Notes: generated by a model from the letters alone, not told the origin. Counted from the stretch's first letter, positions 51,970 to 61,074 are shown. The stretch: 64,000 nucleotides of DNA from Zhengella sedimenti (GCF_046506625.1 NZ_JBKFFP010000003.1:434001-498000), one strand, 5' to 3'. A program made the numbers and translations.

Positions 51970-53457
51970 TTGGGCAAGGCCATCGGGAATGACGCGCGGC
52001 AACGCAGTGCGTCCGATCCTGTGGACGGTGCGCCAGCGCCGCAGGGCCGCGTGACGGCGGTGCGCGGGGCCGTCCTCGATGTCCGGATCGAGGGCGTTCT
52101 TCCCGCCATCCACGATGCGGTCGTGATCGGCAGCCTTGACGAGAACATCCTGGCCGAAGTCCACGCCCATCTCGATGCACATCATGTCCGCGTGATCGCG
52201 CTTTCGCCGACCGAGGGCGTCGCGCGCGGCGCCTCCGTCCGGCTGCCGGGCGGGCCGCTGTCCGTGCCGGTCGGCGCTGCCGTCCTCGGCCGCCTGCTCG
52301 ACGTCAGCGGGGCTGTGGGAGACGATGGTCCGCCGCTGCCCGCGGACGTGCCGCGCCGCCCGATCCATCGCAGCGCCCCGACGCTGGCCACGCAGAAAGC
52401 GGGGGTCGAGGTGTTTTCGACGGGGATCAAGATCCTCGACCTGCTCGCCCCGCTCGCGCAGGGCGGCAAATCGGCGATGTTCGGCGGTGCCGGCGTCGGC
52501 AAGACGGTTCTCGTCACCGAACTGATCCACGCGATGGTCTCGGGCTATGACGGCATCTCGGTCTTCGCCGGTGTCGGGGAACGCTCGCGCGAGGGGCACG
52601 AGATGCTGAACGAGATGCGCGCCTCGGGCGTGCTCGACCGCACGGTGCTGGTCTTTGGCCAGATGAACGAACCCCCGGGCGCGCGCTGGCGCGTGCCTTT
52701 GACCGCGCTGACCGTGGCCGAGCATTTCCGTGACGCCGAGGGGCGCAACGTCCTTTTGCTGATGGACAACGTGTTCCGCTTCGTGCAGGCGGGCGCCGAG
52801 GTCTCGGGCCTGCTCGGGCGGATGCCCTCGCGTGTCGGCTACCAGCCCACGCTCGAATCCGAGGTCGGCGATCTCCAGGAGCGCATTGCCTCGGTCGGCC
52901 GCGCTGCCGTGACGGCGGTCGAGGCGGTCTATGTCCCGGCCGACGATTTCACCGATCCGGCAGTGTCGGCGATCAGCGCCCATATGGACAGCACGGTCGT
53001 ACTCTCGCGCCAGTTGGCGGCCGAGGGCATCTATCCCGCGATCGACCCGATCGACACGACCTCGGTGCTGCTCGATCCGCTGGTGGTGGGCGAGGAGCAT
53101 GTCCGCGTTGCCGGGCAGGTCCGCGAGTTGATCGAGCATTACCGGGAACTTCGCGACGTCATCGCGCTGCTGGGGGTCGAGGAACTCGGCCATGATGAGC
53201 GGCTGCTGGTCGGCCGCGCCCGCAGGCTGCAGCGATTCCTGACACAACCCTTCTTCGTCGCGGCGGCCTATACCGGGATGCCGGGCCGCTCGGTCCCGGT
53301 GGCCGACACGATCAAGGGCTGTGCCGAGATCCTCGCGGGCGCCTGCGATGATTGGGACGAAAGTTCGCTCTACATGATCGGCACGCTCGACGAGGGCCGC
53401 GAGAAGGAGGAGGCGCGGCGGCGTTCGGGCGGGGCCGCGGAGGCGAGGACGGCATGA
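51970..53457 (+). CDS. atpD: N-type ATPase beta subunit
   Basis: Catalytic F1 subunit, 495 residues, with TTG start after GAGGAGGA. Walker A is in GGAGVGKTVLVTELIH; the Walker B region LLLMDNVFRFVQAG ends in the usual Gln-Ala-Gly. GVGERSREGHEM contains the catalytic Glu and Arg. The DELSEED lever segment is altered to EELGHDERLLVGRARRLQRF. First gene of a nine-gene operon in the order D-C-Q-R-B-E-F-A-G, which defines N-ATPases and differs from the housekeeping F1Fo operon. Confidence 0.97.
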   Translation: MGKAIGNDARQRSASDPVDGAPAPQGRVTAVRGAVLDVRIEGVLPAIHDAVVIGSLDENILAEVHAHLDAHHVRVIALSPTEGVARGASVRLPGGPLSVPVGAAVLGRLLDVSGAVGDDGPPLPADVPRRPIHRSAPTLATQKAGVEVFSTGIKILDLLAPLAQGGKSAMFGGAGVGKTVLVTELIHAMVSGYDGISVFAGVGERSREGHEMLNEMRASGVLDRTVLVFGQMNEPPGARWRVPLTALTVAEHFRDAEGRNVLLLMDNVFRFVQAGAEVSGLLGRMPSRVGYQPTLESEVGDLQERIASVGRAAVTAVEAVYVPADDFTDPAVSAISAHMDSTVVLSRQLAAEGIYPAIDPIDTTSVLLDPLVVGEEHVRVAGQVRELIEHYRELRDVIALLGVEELGHDERLLVGRARRLQRFLTQPFFVAAAYTGMPGRSVPVADTIKGCAEILAGACDDWDESSLYMIGTLDEGREKEEARRRSGGAAEARTA

Positions 53458-53906
53458 CGGCGCGAACCCTCCATCTGACGGTGACCACGCCGCTTTCGGT
53501 GGCCGTCGATGTGCCCGATGCCGTCTCGGTCCGGGCCGAGGATGCCACGGGCGGCTTCGGGATCCAGCCCGGCCACGCCGATTTCCTGACCGTGCTCGGC
53601 CCCTCCGTCCTGCGCTGGCGCGCCGGCGGCGGGCGCTGGCGGTTCTGCGCGGTTCGTGGCGGGGTTCTGCGCGTCTCGGGTGGCGTCAAGCTCGCGGTTG
53701 CCTGCCGCGAGGCGGTCCCGGGCGACGACCTGGCAACGCTCGAGGCGCAGGTGCGCCAGGACGCCGAGGCGGTCCGCGACGCCGCGCGCCGGACACGTGG
53801 CGAATCGGCGCGACTTCACATGCTGGCGATCCGCCGCTTGATGCGCCAGCTCGGCCCGAATGGCGGGGATGCCGCCGACGCGGCGCTCGAGGAGGCGTTC
53901 CGGTGA
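53454..53906 (+). CDS. atpC: N-type ATPase epsilon subunit
   Basis: 150 residues: N-terminal beta-sandwich (LHLTVTTPLSVAVDVPDAV, GFGIQPGHADFLTVLGPSVL) and a longer helical C-terminus than housekeeping epsilon. It inhibits or couples F1 rotation. ATG overlaps the atpD stop (ATGA); the longer upstream frame is not used. Confidence 0.93.
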   Translation: MTARTLHLTVTTPLSVAVDVPDAVSVRAEDATGGFGIQPGHADFLTVLGPSVLRWRAGGGRWRFCAVRGGVLRVSGGVKLAVACREAVPGDDLATLEAQVRQDAEAVRDAARRTRGESARLHMLAIRRLMRQLGPNGGDAADAALEEAFR

Positions 53907-54184
53907 GCGGCAACGAGACAGACCGTGCGCTGGCGGAGGCCGCGCGCAAGAGCCGGGCGCGCGACGAGGCCGGTGCGCGCGATCCCGAACCCTCGCTCGC
54001 CCGGCGGTTCGGTCAGATCGGTGTCCTGGGCTGGGTGATCGTCGGCCCGACGCTTCTCGGTGTCGTGATCGGCGGCTGGCTCGACCGGCTTCTCGGTTCG
54101 GGGATCACCCTCTCCGCGGCCCTGACCCTGATGGGCGCGGCCCTCGGTCTCTGGCTTGCCTTGCGCTGGATGAACGAGCAATGA
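53903..54184 (+). CDS. atpQ: N-type ATPase AtpQ (AtpI-like) membrane subunit
   Basis: 93 residues with GTG start overlapping the atpC stop. A charged N-terminus precedes two helices (VLGWVIVGPTLLGVVIGGWL, ALTLMGAALGLWLAL). AtpI/AtpQ-like proteins are assembly factors for the c-ring, and Mg2+ uptake has also been proposed. Position 3 in the operon is diagnostic for N-ATPases. Confidence 0.88.
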   Translation: MSGNETDRALAEAARKSRARDEAGARDPEPSLARRFGQIGVLGWVIVGPTLLGVVIGGWLDRLLGSGITLSAALTLMGAALGLWLALRWMNEQ

Positions 54185-54456
54185 GCGCCGCCGCGACCTG
54201 GCTTCTGGTCATTCTGGCCGCAGTGGCCGGCACCGGCGCGGGCTGGCTGCATTTCCGCAGCCTGCGGCCGCTCGCTGACGGGATCGTCGGCGGCGACTGG
54301 CGGGCACTGGCGCTCCAGCTCTTGCGCCTGGGCGGGATGGCGGGTTTCCTGGTGATCGCCGCGCAGGGCGGGGCATCGGTGCTGCTTGCCGCCGCGGGTG
54401 GCGTGATGGCGGGGCGCTGGCTGGTCCTTCGCGCCGCGCGGCGAGAAGTGCAATGA
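54181..54456 (+). CDS. atpR: N-type ATPase AtpR membrane subunit
   Basis: 91 residues with three helices (WLLVILAAVAGTGAGWL, LLRLGGMAGFLVIAAQGG, LLAAAGGVMAGRWLVL). AtpR is found only in N-ATPases, and together with AtpQ is thought to help assemble the c-ring. ATG overlaps the atpQ stop (ATGA). The longer open frame to the left is spurious. Confidence 0.87.
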   Translation: MSAAATWLLVILAAVAGTGAGWLHFRSLRPLADGIVGGDWRALALQLLRLGGMAGFLVIAAQGGASVLLAAAGGVMAGRWLVLRAARREVQ

Positions 54457-55142
54457 CGGACTCGCCGCTCGCCCTCACCGTCGTCTTTCACATCGGCCCG
54501 GTGCCCGTGACGCAGCCGGTCGTCGTCACCTGGGGCATCATTGCGCTGATGGCGGTCCTGTCCTTCGCCCTGAGGCGCAGCCTCGCCCTGCGGCCGTCCT
54601 GGCCGCAGGCCGTGGTGGAACTGGTCGTCTCGGCGCTCGACAGCCAGATCCGCGCCACGATCCCGGGTGAGCCGGCGCGCTTCCGGGCACTGATCGGAAC
54701 GCTGCTCCTGTTCATCCTGATCGCCAACTGGTCGTCGCTGGTGCCGGGGGTCGAGCCGCCGACCGCGCATCTTGAAACCGACGCAGCGCTTGCGCTCATC
54801 GTCTTCTTCGCGGCCATCTATTTCGGTATCCGCGAGCAAGGGGTGCGTGGCTATCTTGCCAGTTTTGCCCGGCCGACCTGGGTCATGATCCCGCTGAACC
54901 TGATCGAGCAGGTGACGCGCGCCTTCTCGCTGATGGTTCGGCTGTTCGGAAACGTGATGAGCGGGGTTTTCGTCATCGGCATCATCCTGTCGCTGGCTGG
55001 GCTCCTGGTGCCGATACCGCTGATGGCGCTCGATCTGCTGACCGGGGCCGTCCAAGCCTATATCTTTGCCACCCTGGCGCTGGTGTTCATTGCCGCCGCG
55101 GTCGAGGATGGCACCCCCAACAAGAAGGAGAACCGCCCGTGA
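54453..55142 (+). CDS. atpB: N-type ATPase a subunit
   Basis: 229-residue stator membrane subunit with the half-channels. The essential Arg is in AFSLMVRLFGNVMSGVF. Other landmarks: NWSSLVPGVEPPTAHLETD and LTGAVQAYIFATLALVFIA. Short N-terminus compared with housekeeping a. ATGA overlap with atpR. Confidence 0.95.
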   Translation: MTDSPLALTVVFHIGPVPVTQPVVVTWGIIALMAVLSFALRRSLALRPSWPQAVVELVVSALDSQIRATIPGEPARFRALIGTLLLFILIANWSSLVPGVEPPTAHLETDAALALIVFFAAIYFGIREQGVRGYLASFARPTWVMIPLNLIEQVTRAFSLMVRLFGNVMSGVFVIGIILSLAGLLVPIPLMALDLLTGAVQAYIFATLALVFIAAAVEDGTPNKKENRP

Positions 55143-55393
55143 CCCCGGTCGACTATATCGAGATCGCCAGCGTGCTTGGCGCCGTGATCGCCGTCTGCTT
55201 CGGGGCCATCGGTCCGGCGCTGGCCGAGGGCCGCGCCGTCGCCGCGGCCATGGACGCGATCGCCCGGCAGCCCGAGGCAGCGGGCACGGTCTCGCGTACG
55301 CTTTTCGTCGGACTTGCGATGATCGAGACGATGGCGATCTACTGTCTCGTCGTCGCACTCCTGCTGCTGTTCGCCAACCCCTTCGTGCAATGA
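55139..55393 (+). CDS. atpE: N-type ATPase c subunit
   Basis: 84-residue two-helix rotor subunit with GTG start overlapping atpB. Helix 1 ends AIGPALAEGRAVAAAMDAIA and helix 2 carries MIETMAIYCLVVALL. The polar loop RQPEA is intact. Each helix contributes a carboxylate (Glu in LAEGR and Glu in MIETM), with Thr and Tyr nearby, instead of the single acid of ordinary F-type c subunits. Confidence 0.96.
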   Translation: MTPVDYIEIASVLGAVIAVCFGAIGPALAEGRAVAAAMDAIARQPEAAGTVSRTLFVGLAMIETMAIYCLVVALLLLFANPFVQ

Positions 55394-55397
55394 GCCG

Positions 55398-56144
55398 ATG
55401 ACCTTCGACTGGACCACCTTTGCCTTCCAGCTCGTCAACGTCCTGGTTCTGCTGGCGATCCTCACGCATTTCCTGTTCCGCCCGGTGGCAGGGATCATCA
55501 GCAAGCGGCAGGCAGAGACGGACGCGGCGCTCGAACGCGCCGAGGCCACGCGGGCAGAGGCCCTGGCCGCGGCCGAACGGGCGAAGGCCGAGGCGGATGC
55601 GAATGCCGCCGCCCGGCGCGACGTTCTTGCCAAGGCGCAGGACGAGGCGGCGGCCGAGCGCGCCAGTCTTGTCGAGGACGCGCGGGCCGAGGCGGCGAAG
55701 CTCATGGAGGCCGCGCAGGCGGAGGCCGAGGATCTCGTGGCCAGGTCGGAGGCGCGGACGCTGGCGCGTGCCCGCGACCTTGCAGAAACGATCGCGGCGC
55801 GGGCACTGGCCGCGCAGCCGCGCCCGCCGACGCCTGGAGCCTATGCGGAGCGTCTGGCCGCAGCCTTGGCTGCTCTTCCCGACGACGCCCGCGCATCCAT
55901 GTTCGGCTCCGGACCGCTGACGCTGGTCTCTGCACAGCCGCTCTCCGATGCCGAACGCGGCGTCGTGCGGGAAGCGCTTGCCGGCGTTCCGGGGCTGGCG
56001 GGGATGTCCTCCGAGGTTGCGGTCGATCCGGGGCTCATCGCGGGGCTTGAACTGCGGGGCGTTTCGGGCGTCGTCCACAATTCCCTCGCGCATGATCTGG
56101 CGCGCATCGCGGAGGCGCTTGATGGCGACGGATCCGCCGGTTGA
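55398..56144 (+). CDS. atpF: N-type ATPase b subunit with delta-like C-terminus
   Basis: 248 residues. One membrane helix (LVNVLVLLAILTHFLFRP) is followed by a long Ala/Glu/Arg coiled coil (residues ~35-135). The C-terminal ~80 residues look like the end of the delta/OSCP subunit: LTLVSAQPLSDAERGVVREA, EVAVDPGLIAGLELRGVSG and VVHNSLAHDLARIAEAL. The operon has no atpH, so this fusion may replace delta in holding the stator to F1. The a/c spacing and 4-bp gap keep it in the operon. Confidence 0.92.
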   Translation: MTFDWTTFAFQLVNVLVLLAILTHFLFRPVAGIISKRQAETDAALERAEATRAEALAAAERAKAEADANAAARRDVLAKAQDEAAAERASLVEDARAEAAKLMEAAQAEAEDLVARSEARTLARARDLAETIAARALAAQPRPPTPGAYAERLAAALAALPDDARASMFGSGPLTLVSAQPLSDAERGVVREALAGVPGLAGMSSEVAVDPGLIAGLELRGVSGVVHNSLAHDLARIAEALDGDGSAG

Positions 56145-57630
56145 GGCGCTGAAGGCCCGCATCGCGGGCGCAGCGCTCGGACCAGAGGCCGAGGAGACCG
56201 GGCTCGTCGTCGAGGTCGCCGACGGTCTTGCCCATGTCGCGGGCCTGCCCGGCGCGCGGCTTGGCGAGGTGCTGGCCTTTCCGGACGGCGCGCGCGCACT
56301 GGTCCTGACCCTCGGCGAGGAAACGCTTCAGGCCGCTTTCCTCGATCCCGCGGCCGGGCTTTCCTCCGGCAGTGCCGCGCGGCGCACGGGGCGCCTCGTG
56401 CGTGTGCCTGTCGGCGAGGGGCTTTTCGGCCGGGTCGTCGACCCCCTGGGTCGACCGCTCGACGGCTTAGGACCCGTCACCGCGGCTGAGACCCGGACCG
56501 CCGAACGTCCGGCGCCCCGCATCATCGAACGCGACTTCGTGACCGAACCTGTCGAGACAGGTCTTCTGGTGGTCGATTCGCTCTTCGCCATCGGCCGGGG
56601 GCAGCGCGAACTGATCATCGGCGAGCGCGGCACCGGCAAGACCTCGATCGCGGTCGACACGATACTGAACCAGAAATCGAGCGACATCGTCTCGGTGTAT
56701 GTCGCGATCGGCCAACGCACGACCGCCGTGCGCCGGGTGATCGAGGCGGTACGCGCCAACGGCGCCTTCGACCGGACGATCTTTGTCGTGGCTCCGGCCA
56801 CCGCGGAGCCCGGGCTGCGCTGGCTCGCGCCGTTCACCGCGACCACCATGGCTGAAGGGGTACGCGACCGGGGCGGACATGCGCTCATCGTCTATGACGA
56901 CCTGACCAAGCACGCCGCCGTGCACCGGGAACTTGCCCTGCTCTCGCGTCAGCCGCCTGGGCGCGAGGCCTATCCCGGCGACATCTTCTATCTCCATGCC
57001 AGGCTTCTGGAACGGTCGGCGAAGCTGTCGAAGGCGAAAGGCGGCGGGTCGCTCACCGCGCTTCCCATCGCCGAGATCGAGGCGGGGAACCTCGCCGCCT
57101 ATATCCCGACCAACCTGATCTCGATTTCCGACGGTCAGCTCGTCACGTCGGCCGCGCTCTTTGCCGCGAACCAGCGCCCGGCGGTGGATATCGGGCTTTC
57201 GGTCAGCCGGGTCGGCGGCAAGACACAGGCGGGAGCGCTGAAGGCGGTGGCGGGGCGGGTCCGCCTCGACTATGCACAATATCTGGAGATGAAGGTGTTT
57301 GCCCGCTTCGGCGGTTTTGGCGACAGCGCGATGGCGGCGCAGCTCGCCCGAGGCGAGCGGATCGGCGCACTTCTGGCACAGGCGCGCTATGCGCCGCTTC
57401 CCACCGCGGCGCAGGTGGCGCTGTTCGCCGCGCTGACCGACGGTGCGCTCGATGACGTCGCGCCCGAGGACATGGCACGCGTGAAGGCCGCGCTGGTGCC
57501 GATCATCAATGCCGACCCGGCGCTGGCTGCGTTCCGGGCGGCACCCGACAGGCTCGACGACGCGACGCGCAAGGCGCTCGTGGCCAGCGTCCGCGCCGCA
57601 GCGGCCAAGGGCGGAGGGCAGGGAAGGTGA
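56122..57630 (+). CDS. atpA: N-type ATPase alpha subunit
   Basis: 502 residues, non-catalytic nucleotide-binding F1 subunit. Walker A ELIIGERGTGKTSIAVDT; Walker B region ALIVYDDLTKHA; the arginine-finger region VSRVGGKTQAGALKAVAGR. ATG 56122 starts inside the last codons of atpF (23-bp overlap) and gives the proper N-terminus MATDPPVEALKA. The region that would contact delta is present but diverged. Confidence 0.96.
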   Translation: MATDPPVEALKARIAGAALGPEAEETGLVVEVADGLAHVAGLPGARLGEVLAFPDGARALVLTLGEETLQAAFLDPAAGLSSGSAARRTGRLVRVPVGEGLFGRVVDPLGRPLDGLGPVTAAETRTAERPAPRIIERDFVTEPVETGLLVVDSLFAIGRGQRELIIGERGTGKTSIAVDTILNQKSSDIVSVYVAIGQRTTAVRRVIEAVRANGAFDRTIFVVAPATAEPGLRWLAPFTATTMAEGVRDRGGHALIVYDDLTKHAAVHRELALLSRQPPGREAYPGDIFYLHARLLERSAKLSKAKGGGSLTALPIAEIEAGNLAAYIPTNLISISDGQLVTSAALFAANQRPAVDIGLSVSRVGGKTQAGALKAVAGRVRLDYAQYLEMKVFARFGGFGDSAMAAQLARGERIGALLAQARYAPLPTAAQVALFAALTDGALDDVAPEDMARVKAALVPIINADPALAAFRAAPDRLDDATRKALVASVRAAAAKGGGQGR

Positions 57631-58466
57631 GCCGGCCGGAGGAGATACAGGAGCGTATCGGCAACATCCGCCAGATCGACAGCATCGTCTCGACGCTGCG
57701 GGCGATCGCGGCGGCGCACCAGGTCGAGGCGCGCGCACATCTTGACGCCATCCGCGCGCATGAGGCGGCCGTGGCCGAGGCGCTTTCGGTGGCGCTCGCC
57801 GCACTGTCGGAAGTGCCGCAGGACATCCCCGACCCGGGCCCGGGCCTTGCCATCGTCGTCGGCGGAACCCAGGGGTTCTGCGGTGCCTATGCCGACCGGC
57901 TGGCCGAGGCGGCCAGGGCCGAGGCGGACCGTGGCGCGCGGCTGATGGTCGTCGGCGCGCGCACTGCCGGGGCGCTCGGCTCGGGTCCGCCGCCCGTCTG
58001 GACCGGGGACATGGTCGCCCATGCGCGCGAGATCCCCGCCTTTGCCGGACGCCTCGCCGACGCGCTCCTTGCCGAGGTCCTGCGCAGCCCGGGCCTCGCG
58101 GTGCGTATCGTGTTCGCCGATCCGGCAGAGCGGGCGCTGCCGCTCGTCCATCGCCGGCTCTTTCCGTTCGACTTCACGCGGTTTTCACCTTGGCGGGGTG
58201 GCGGTGTCCTGACAACGCTCGCTCCCGCGACACTCGTTGCCGCGCTGGTCGAGGAATATGTCTTCACCGAGATCTGCGAGGCTCTGATGCTGGGCTTCGC
58301 CGCCGAGAACGCCGCCCGAGTCGCCGCGATGGCCCGGGCCCGGTCGAATGTGCGCGATCGGCAGGCCGAGCTCGAAAGCGCGTTCCGGCGCGCCCGGCAG
58401 GACCAGATGACCACCGAGGTCATCGAGGTGACCTCTGCCGACACCGGTATCGGGCACCGTGGCTGA
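57627..58466 (+). CDS. atpG: N-type ATPase gamma subunit
   Basis: 279-residue central stalk. N-terminal helix QERIGNIRQIDSIVSTLRAI and C-terminal helix (ESAFRRARQDQMTTEVIEVT) form the coiled coil inside the alpha/beta ring. The Rossmann-like middle has VVGGTQGFCGAYADRL. GTG start overlaps the atpA stop. Last gene of the operon; no clear terminator follows. Confidence 0.94.
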   Translation: MSRPEEIQERIGNIRQIDSIVSTLRAIAAAHQVEARAHLDAIRAHEAAVAEALSVALAALSEVPQDIPDPGPGLAIVVGGTQGFCGAYADRLAEAARAEADRGARLMVVGARTAGALGSGPPPVWTGDMVAHAREIPAFAGRLADALLAEVLRSPGLAVRIVFADPAERALPLVHRRLFPFDFTRFSPWRGGGVLTTLAPATLVAALVEEYVFTEICEALMLGFAAENAARVAAMARARSNVRDRQAELESAFRRARQDQMTTEVIEVTSADTGIGHRG

Positions 58467-58726
58467 AGCTCGTGGCATCCGGCGTGGTGCTGACCTTTTC
58501 CCGGCGGTGATGGCAAGGCGATGTCCGCCGTCAAGGACCGGCTTGCCCCTTGGTGCCCCGGGACGTATTTTTGAAATTGCTTATGTAAGCTTCCATGCAC
58601 TTCAACGACAGGATCGCGAATGAACGCAGCGTGTGGTGGCCAAGAGCGAAGATACGGCACGGGAAATGCGGCTGGGTTCGCTATATGCGCTCCGGCCGCG
58701 CCACCGGCGGCTGACAGGGGGACGTC
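58467..58726. other. Intergenic region between atpG and the LOG gene
   Basis: 260 bp with no convincing gene. A TA-rich patch (TATTTTTGAAATTGCTTATG, 58566-58585) may carry the promoter for the downstream four-gene run. No FNR/FixK-type TTGAT-N4-ATCAA site is visible. Confidence 0.4.
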
Positions 58727-59701
58727 ATGAAACGGAACGGCGAACCCCGTTCGGGAAAGCCTGCACCGGCCCATCCGACGCTGCGGCGGCAGCCGCTGCC
58801 ATGGACCGATCCGAAGCCCGACAGCGAGGATCCCCGATCGTCTGACCTTGTTGCCGCCATCCTGAAAAGTCCGGAATACCGCGAGGCCGACGCGGATACC
58901 GAATATCTGCGGAGTGACGTTACCCGCGGCGTGCGGCTTCAACTGGATTTCCAGAAAACGGAACATCTTCTCCAGACGCACGGGATCGGGCATTCGATCG
59001 TCGTCTTCGGCAGCACGCGGGTGTGCGAGCCGGCGGCCGCCGAGCGCAGCGTCAAAAAGCTGGAAGCCGAATGCGCCCGGAACCCGGACAATGCGGATCT
59101 GGCGCAGAAATTGCGCATCGCACGCCGGGTCGAAGCAAAGAGTCGCTATTACCGGATCGCGCAGGATTTCGGCCGGCTGGTCGGAAATGCCGGATTTCCC
59201 GCAGGTGAAAGGCTCGTCATCCTGACCGGCGGCGGCCCCGGGCTGATGGAGGCTGCCAACCGCGGCGCGCATGACGCAGGGGCTCCGACCGTGGGCCTCA
59301 ACATCACGCTTCCGCATGAACAGTTTCCGAACCCCTATCTGACACCCGGCCTTTGCTTCCGCTTGCACTATTTCGCGATCCGCAAGCTGCATTTCCTTTT
59401 GCGCGCGCGGGCGCTGGTGGTGTTTCCGGGGGGCTATGGCACGCTCGACGAACTGTTCGAAACACTCACCCTGGTGCAGACGCGCAAGATCGCGCCACTG
59501 CCGGTCATCCTCGTCGGAGAGGACTACTGGCGGCGGGTGTTCGACCCCGATTTCCTTGTCGAGGAAGGGGTGATCGATCCGGAGGACCGCGATCTTTTCT
59601 GGTTTGCCGAAACTGCCGAGGAAATCTGGGCCGACATCCTGCGCTGGTATGAGCGTGCCGGACGGCCATTGCTGGCTGAACGCGAACAGGGGAGGAAATG
59701 A
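58727..59701 (+). CDS. LOG family (TIGR00730) Rossmann-fold protein
   Basis: 324 residues. The LOG signature PGGYGTLDELFETLTLVQT and GGGPGLMEAANRGAHDAGA (phosphate-binding) are present. Such proteins cleave nucleoside monophosphates to free base and ribose phosphate (cytokinin-activating LONELY GUY or PpnN type). A long N-terminal part (residues 1-120) is found in the stress-linked PpnN-like subgroup. Its stop overlaps the start of the next gene as ATGA. Confidence 0.88.
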   Translation: MKRNGEPRSGKPAPAHPTLRRQPLPWTDPKPDSEDPRSSDLVAAILKSPEYREADADTEYLRSDVTRGVRLQLDFQKTEHLLQTHGIGHSIVVFGSTRVCEPAAAERSVKKLEAECARNPDNADLAQKLRIARRVEAKSRYYRIAQDFGRLVGNAGFPAGERLVILTGGGPGLMEAANRGAHDAGAPTVGLNITLPHEQFPNPYLTPGLCFRLHYFAIRKLHFLLRARALVVFPGGYGTLDELFETLTLVQTRKIAPLPVILVGEDYWRRVFDPDFLVEEGVIDPEDRDLFWFAETAEEIWADILRWYERAGRPLLAEREQGRK

Positions 59702-61074
59702 CCATGCGGCTTTCGTTTCACGGCGCTGCGGGGGGCGTCACTGGTTCATGCCACCTGCTCGCCGCAAATGGAAAGAGGATCCTTATCGACTGCGGGATGT
59801 TCCAGGGGGGGCGGGAACTGCATGAGGAAAACGCCGAATCCTTCGGCTTCGACCCCGCTTCGATCGACCTGCTGCTTCTGACGCACGCCCATCTCGACCA
59901 CTGCGGCCGCATTCCGCTTCTGGTCAAGGAGGGGTTCTCGGGAGAAATCATCTGCACCGCGGCCACACGCGACCTGACGCGCCTGGTGCTGCTGGATTCG
60001 GCACATCTCCACGAAGAGGAGGCGCGGCGGCGGCAGCGGCACGGCGGCGGGCAGGGTCCGCTTTACGACAGGGTTGATGCCCTCGACAGTCTCGAACAGT
60101 TCGGGCGCGTCGCCAGGTACGGAAAGCCGATCGATCTTGGCGAGGGGATTCGTGCCACATGGCATGATGCCGGCCATATCCTGGGGTCGGCCAGCATCAG
60201 TCTGGACGTGACCGAAGCGGGCCAGACCAAACGCATCCTCTTCTCCGGAGATATCGGACCGTCCGTCCGCCCGCTGCTCAACGAACCGCAGCCACCCTGC
60301 GATGTCGACATCGTGGTGATGGAAAGCACCTATGGTGATCGCGACCACCGGTCGATGGAAAGCTCGGTCGTGGAATTTCACGAGGCGGTCCGCGAAACCA
60401 TTGCGCGCGGCGGCAATGTCGTCATCCCGACCTTCGCTCTGGAGCGCGCGCAGGAACTGCTCTACTTCCTGCGCGAGGGGATGACATCGGGCGAACTCCC
60501 GAAATATCTGCGGGTGTTCCTGGACTCGCCGATGGCGATCTCGGCGACGCGGATCTACCGGCGTCACCCCGAGGACATGAAACCCGAAATCGCCGCCCGT
60601 CTCGGACAACGGACGGATCCCCTGGACCTTCCCGAACTCGAATTCGTGGAGGAGGCTTCGGAGTCCATCGCGCTGAACACGATCCGCTCGGGCGGGGTGT
60701 TCATGGCGGGGTCGGGCATGTGCACCGGCGGAAGGGTGCGGCACCATCTGCGGCACAATCTGGGCCATGAGGATTGCAGCGTCATCTTCGTGGGGTTCGC
60801 CGCCGAGGGCACGCTGGCGCGGATCATCATCGACGGGGCGCGGTCGGTGAAGCTTTTCGGGAGCGAGATACCGGTGCGGGCCCGGATCCACACGATCAAC
60901 GGCTTCTCCGCCCATGCCGGCCGGTCCGACCTGATCGCCTGGCACAAACGCACCGGCAACCCGGCCAGGACATTTCTGGTCCATGGCGAGGAGGCGGGAC
61001 GCAAAGCGCTGTCGGAGGGACTGGGCAACAAGGGGATAGAAATGCCGGTTCTGCATCAGCATTACGATCTCTGA
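59698..61074 (+). CDS. MBL-fold beta-CASP RNA-processing nuclease
   Basis: 458 residues. Metallo-beta-lactamase zinc motif LLTHAHLDHCGRIPLL (HxHxDH), further His/Asp in WHDAGHILGSASISL and LFSGDIGP. The beta-CASP part includes IPTFALERAQELLYFL, FLDSPMAISATRIYR, MAGSGMCTGGRVRHHL and INGFSAHAGRSDL. These are the features of CPSF73/RNase J-like nucleases, but the bacterial group next to PHA genes is uncharacterised. Second start ATG at 59704 is possible. Translationally coupled to the LOG gene. Confidence 0.92.
   Translation: MTMRLSFHGAAGGVTGSCHLLAANGKRILIDCGMFQGGRELHEENAESFGFDPASIDLLLLTHAHLDHCGRIPLLVKEGFSGEIICTAATRDLTRLVLLDSAHLHEEEARRRQRHGGGQGPLYDRVDALDSLEQFGRVARYGKPIDLGEGIRATWHDAGHILGSASISLDVTEAGQTKRILFSGDIGPSVRPLLNEPQPPCDVDIVVMESTYGDRDHRSMESSVVEFHEAVRETIARGGNVVIPTFALERAQELLYFLREGMTSGELPKYLRVFLDSPMAISATRIYRRHPEDMKPEIAARLGQRTDPLDLPELEFVEEASESIALNTIRSGGVFMAGSGMCTGGRVRHHLRHNLGHEDCSVIFVGFAAEGTLARIIIDGARSVKLFGSEIPVRARIHTINGFSAHAGRSDLIAWHKRTGNPARTFLVHGEEAGRKALSEGLGNKGIEMPVLHQHYDL

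Noticed and set aside
54105..56162. 685-residue minus-strand open frame across the N-ATPase genes
   Set aside because: Arg/Gly/Asp-rich shadow opposite five well-supported, overlapping atp genes.
51970..58466. Housekeeping F1Fo ATP synthase
   Set aside because: Order D-C-Q-R-B-E-F-A-G, presence of AtpR and absence of delta are those of an N-ATPase.
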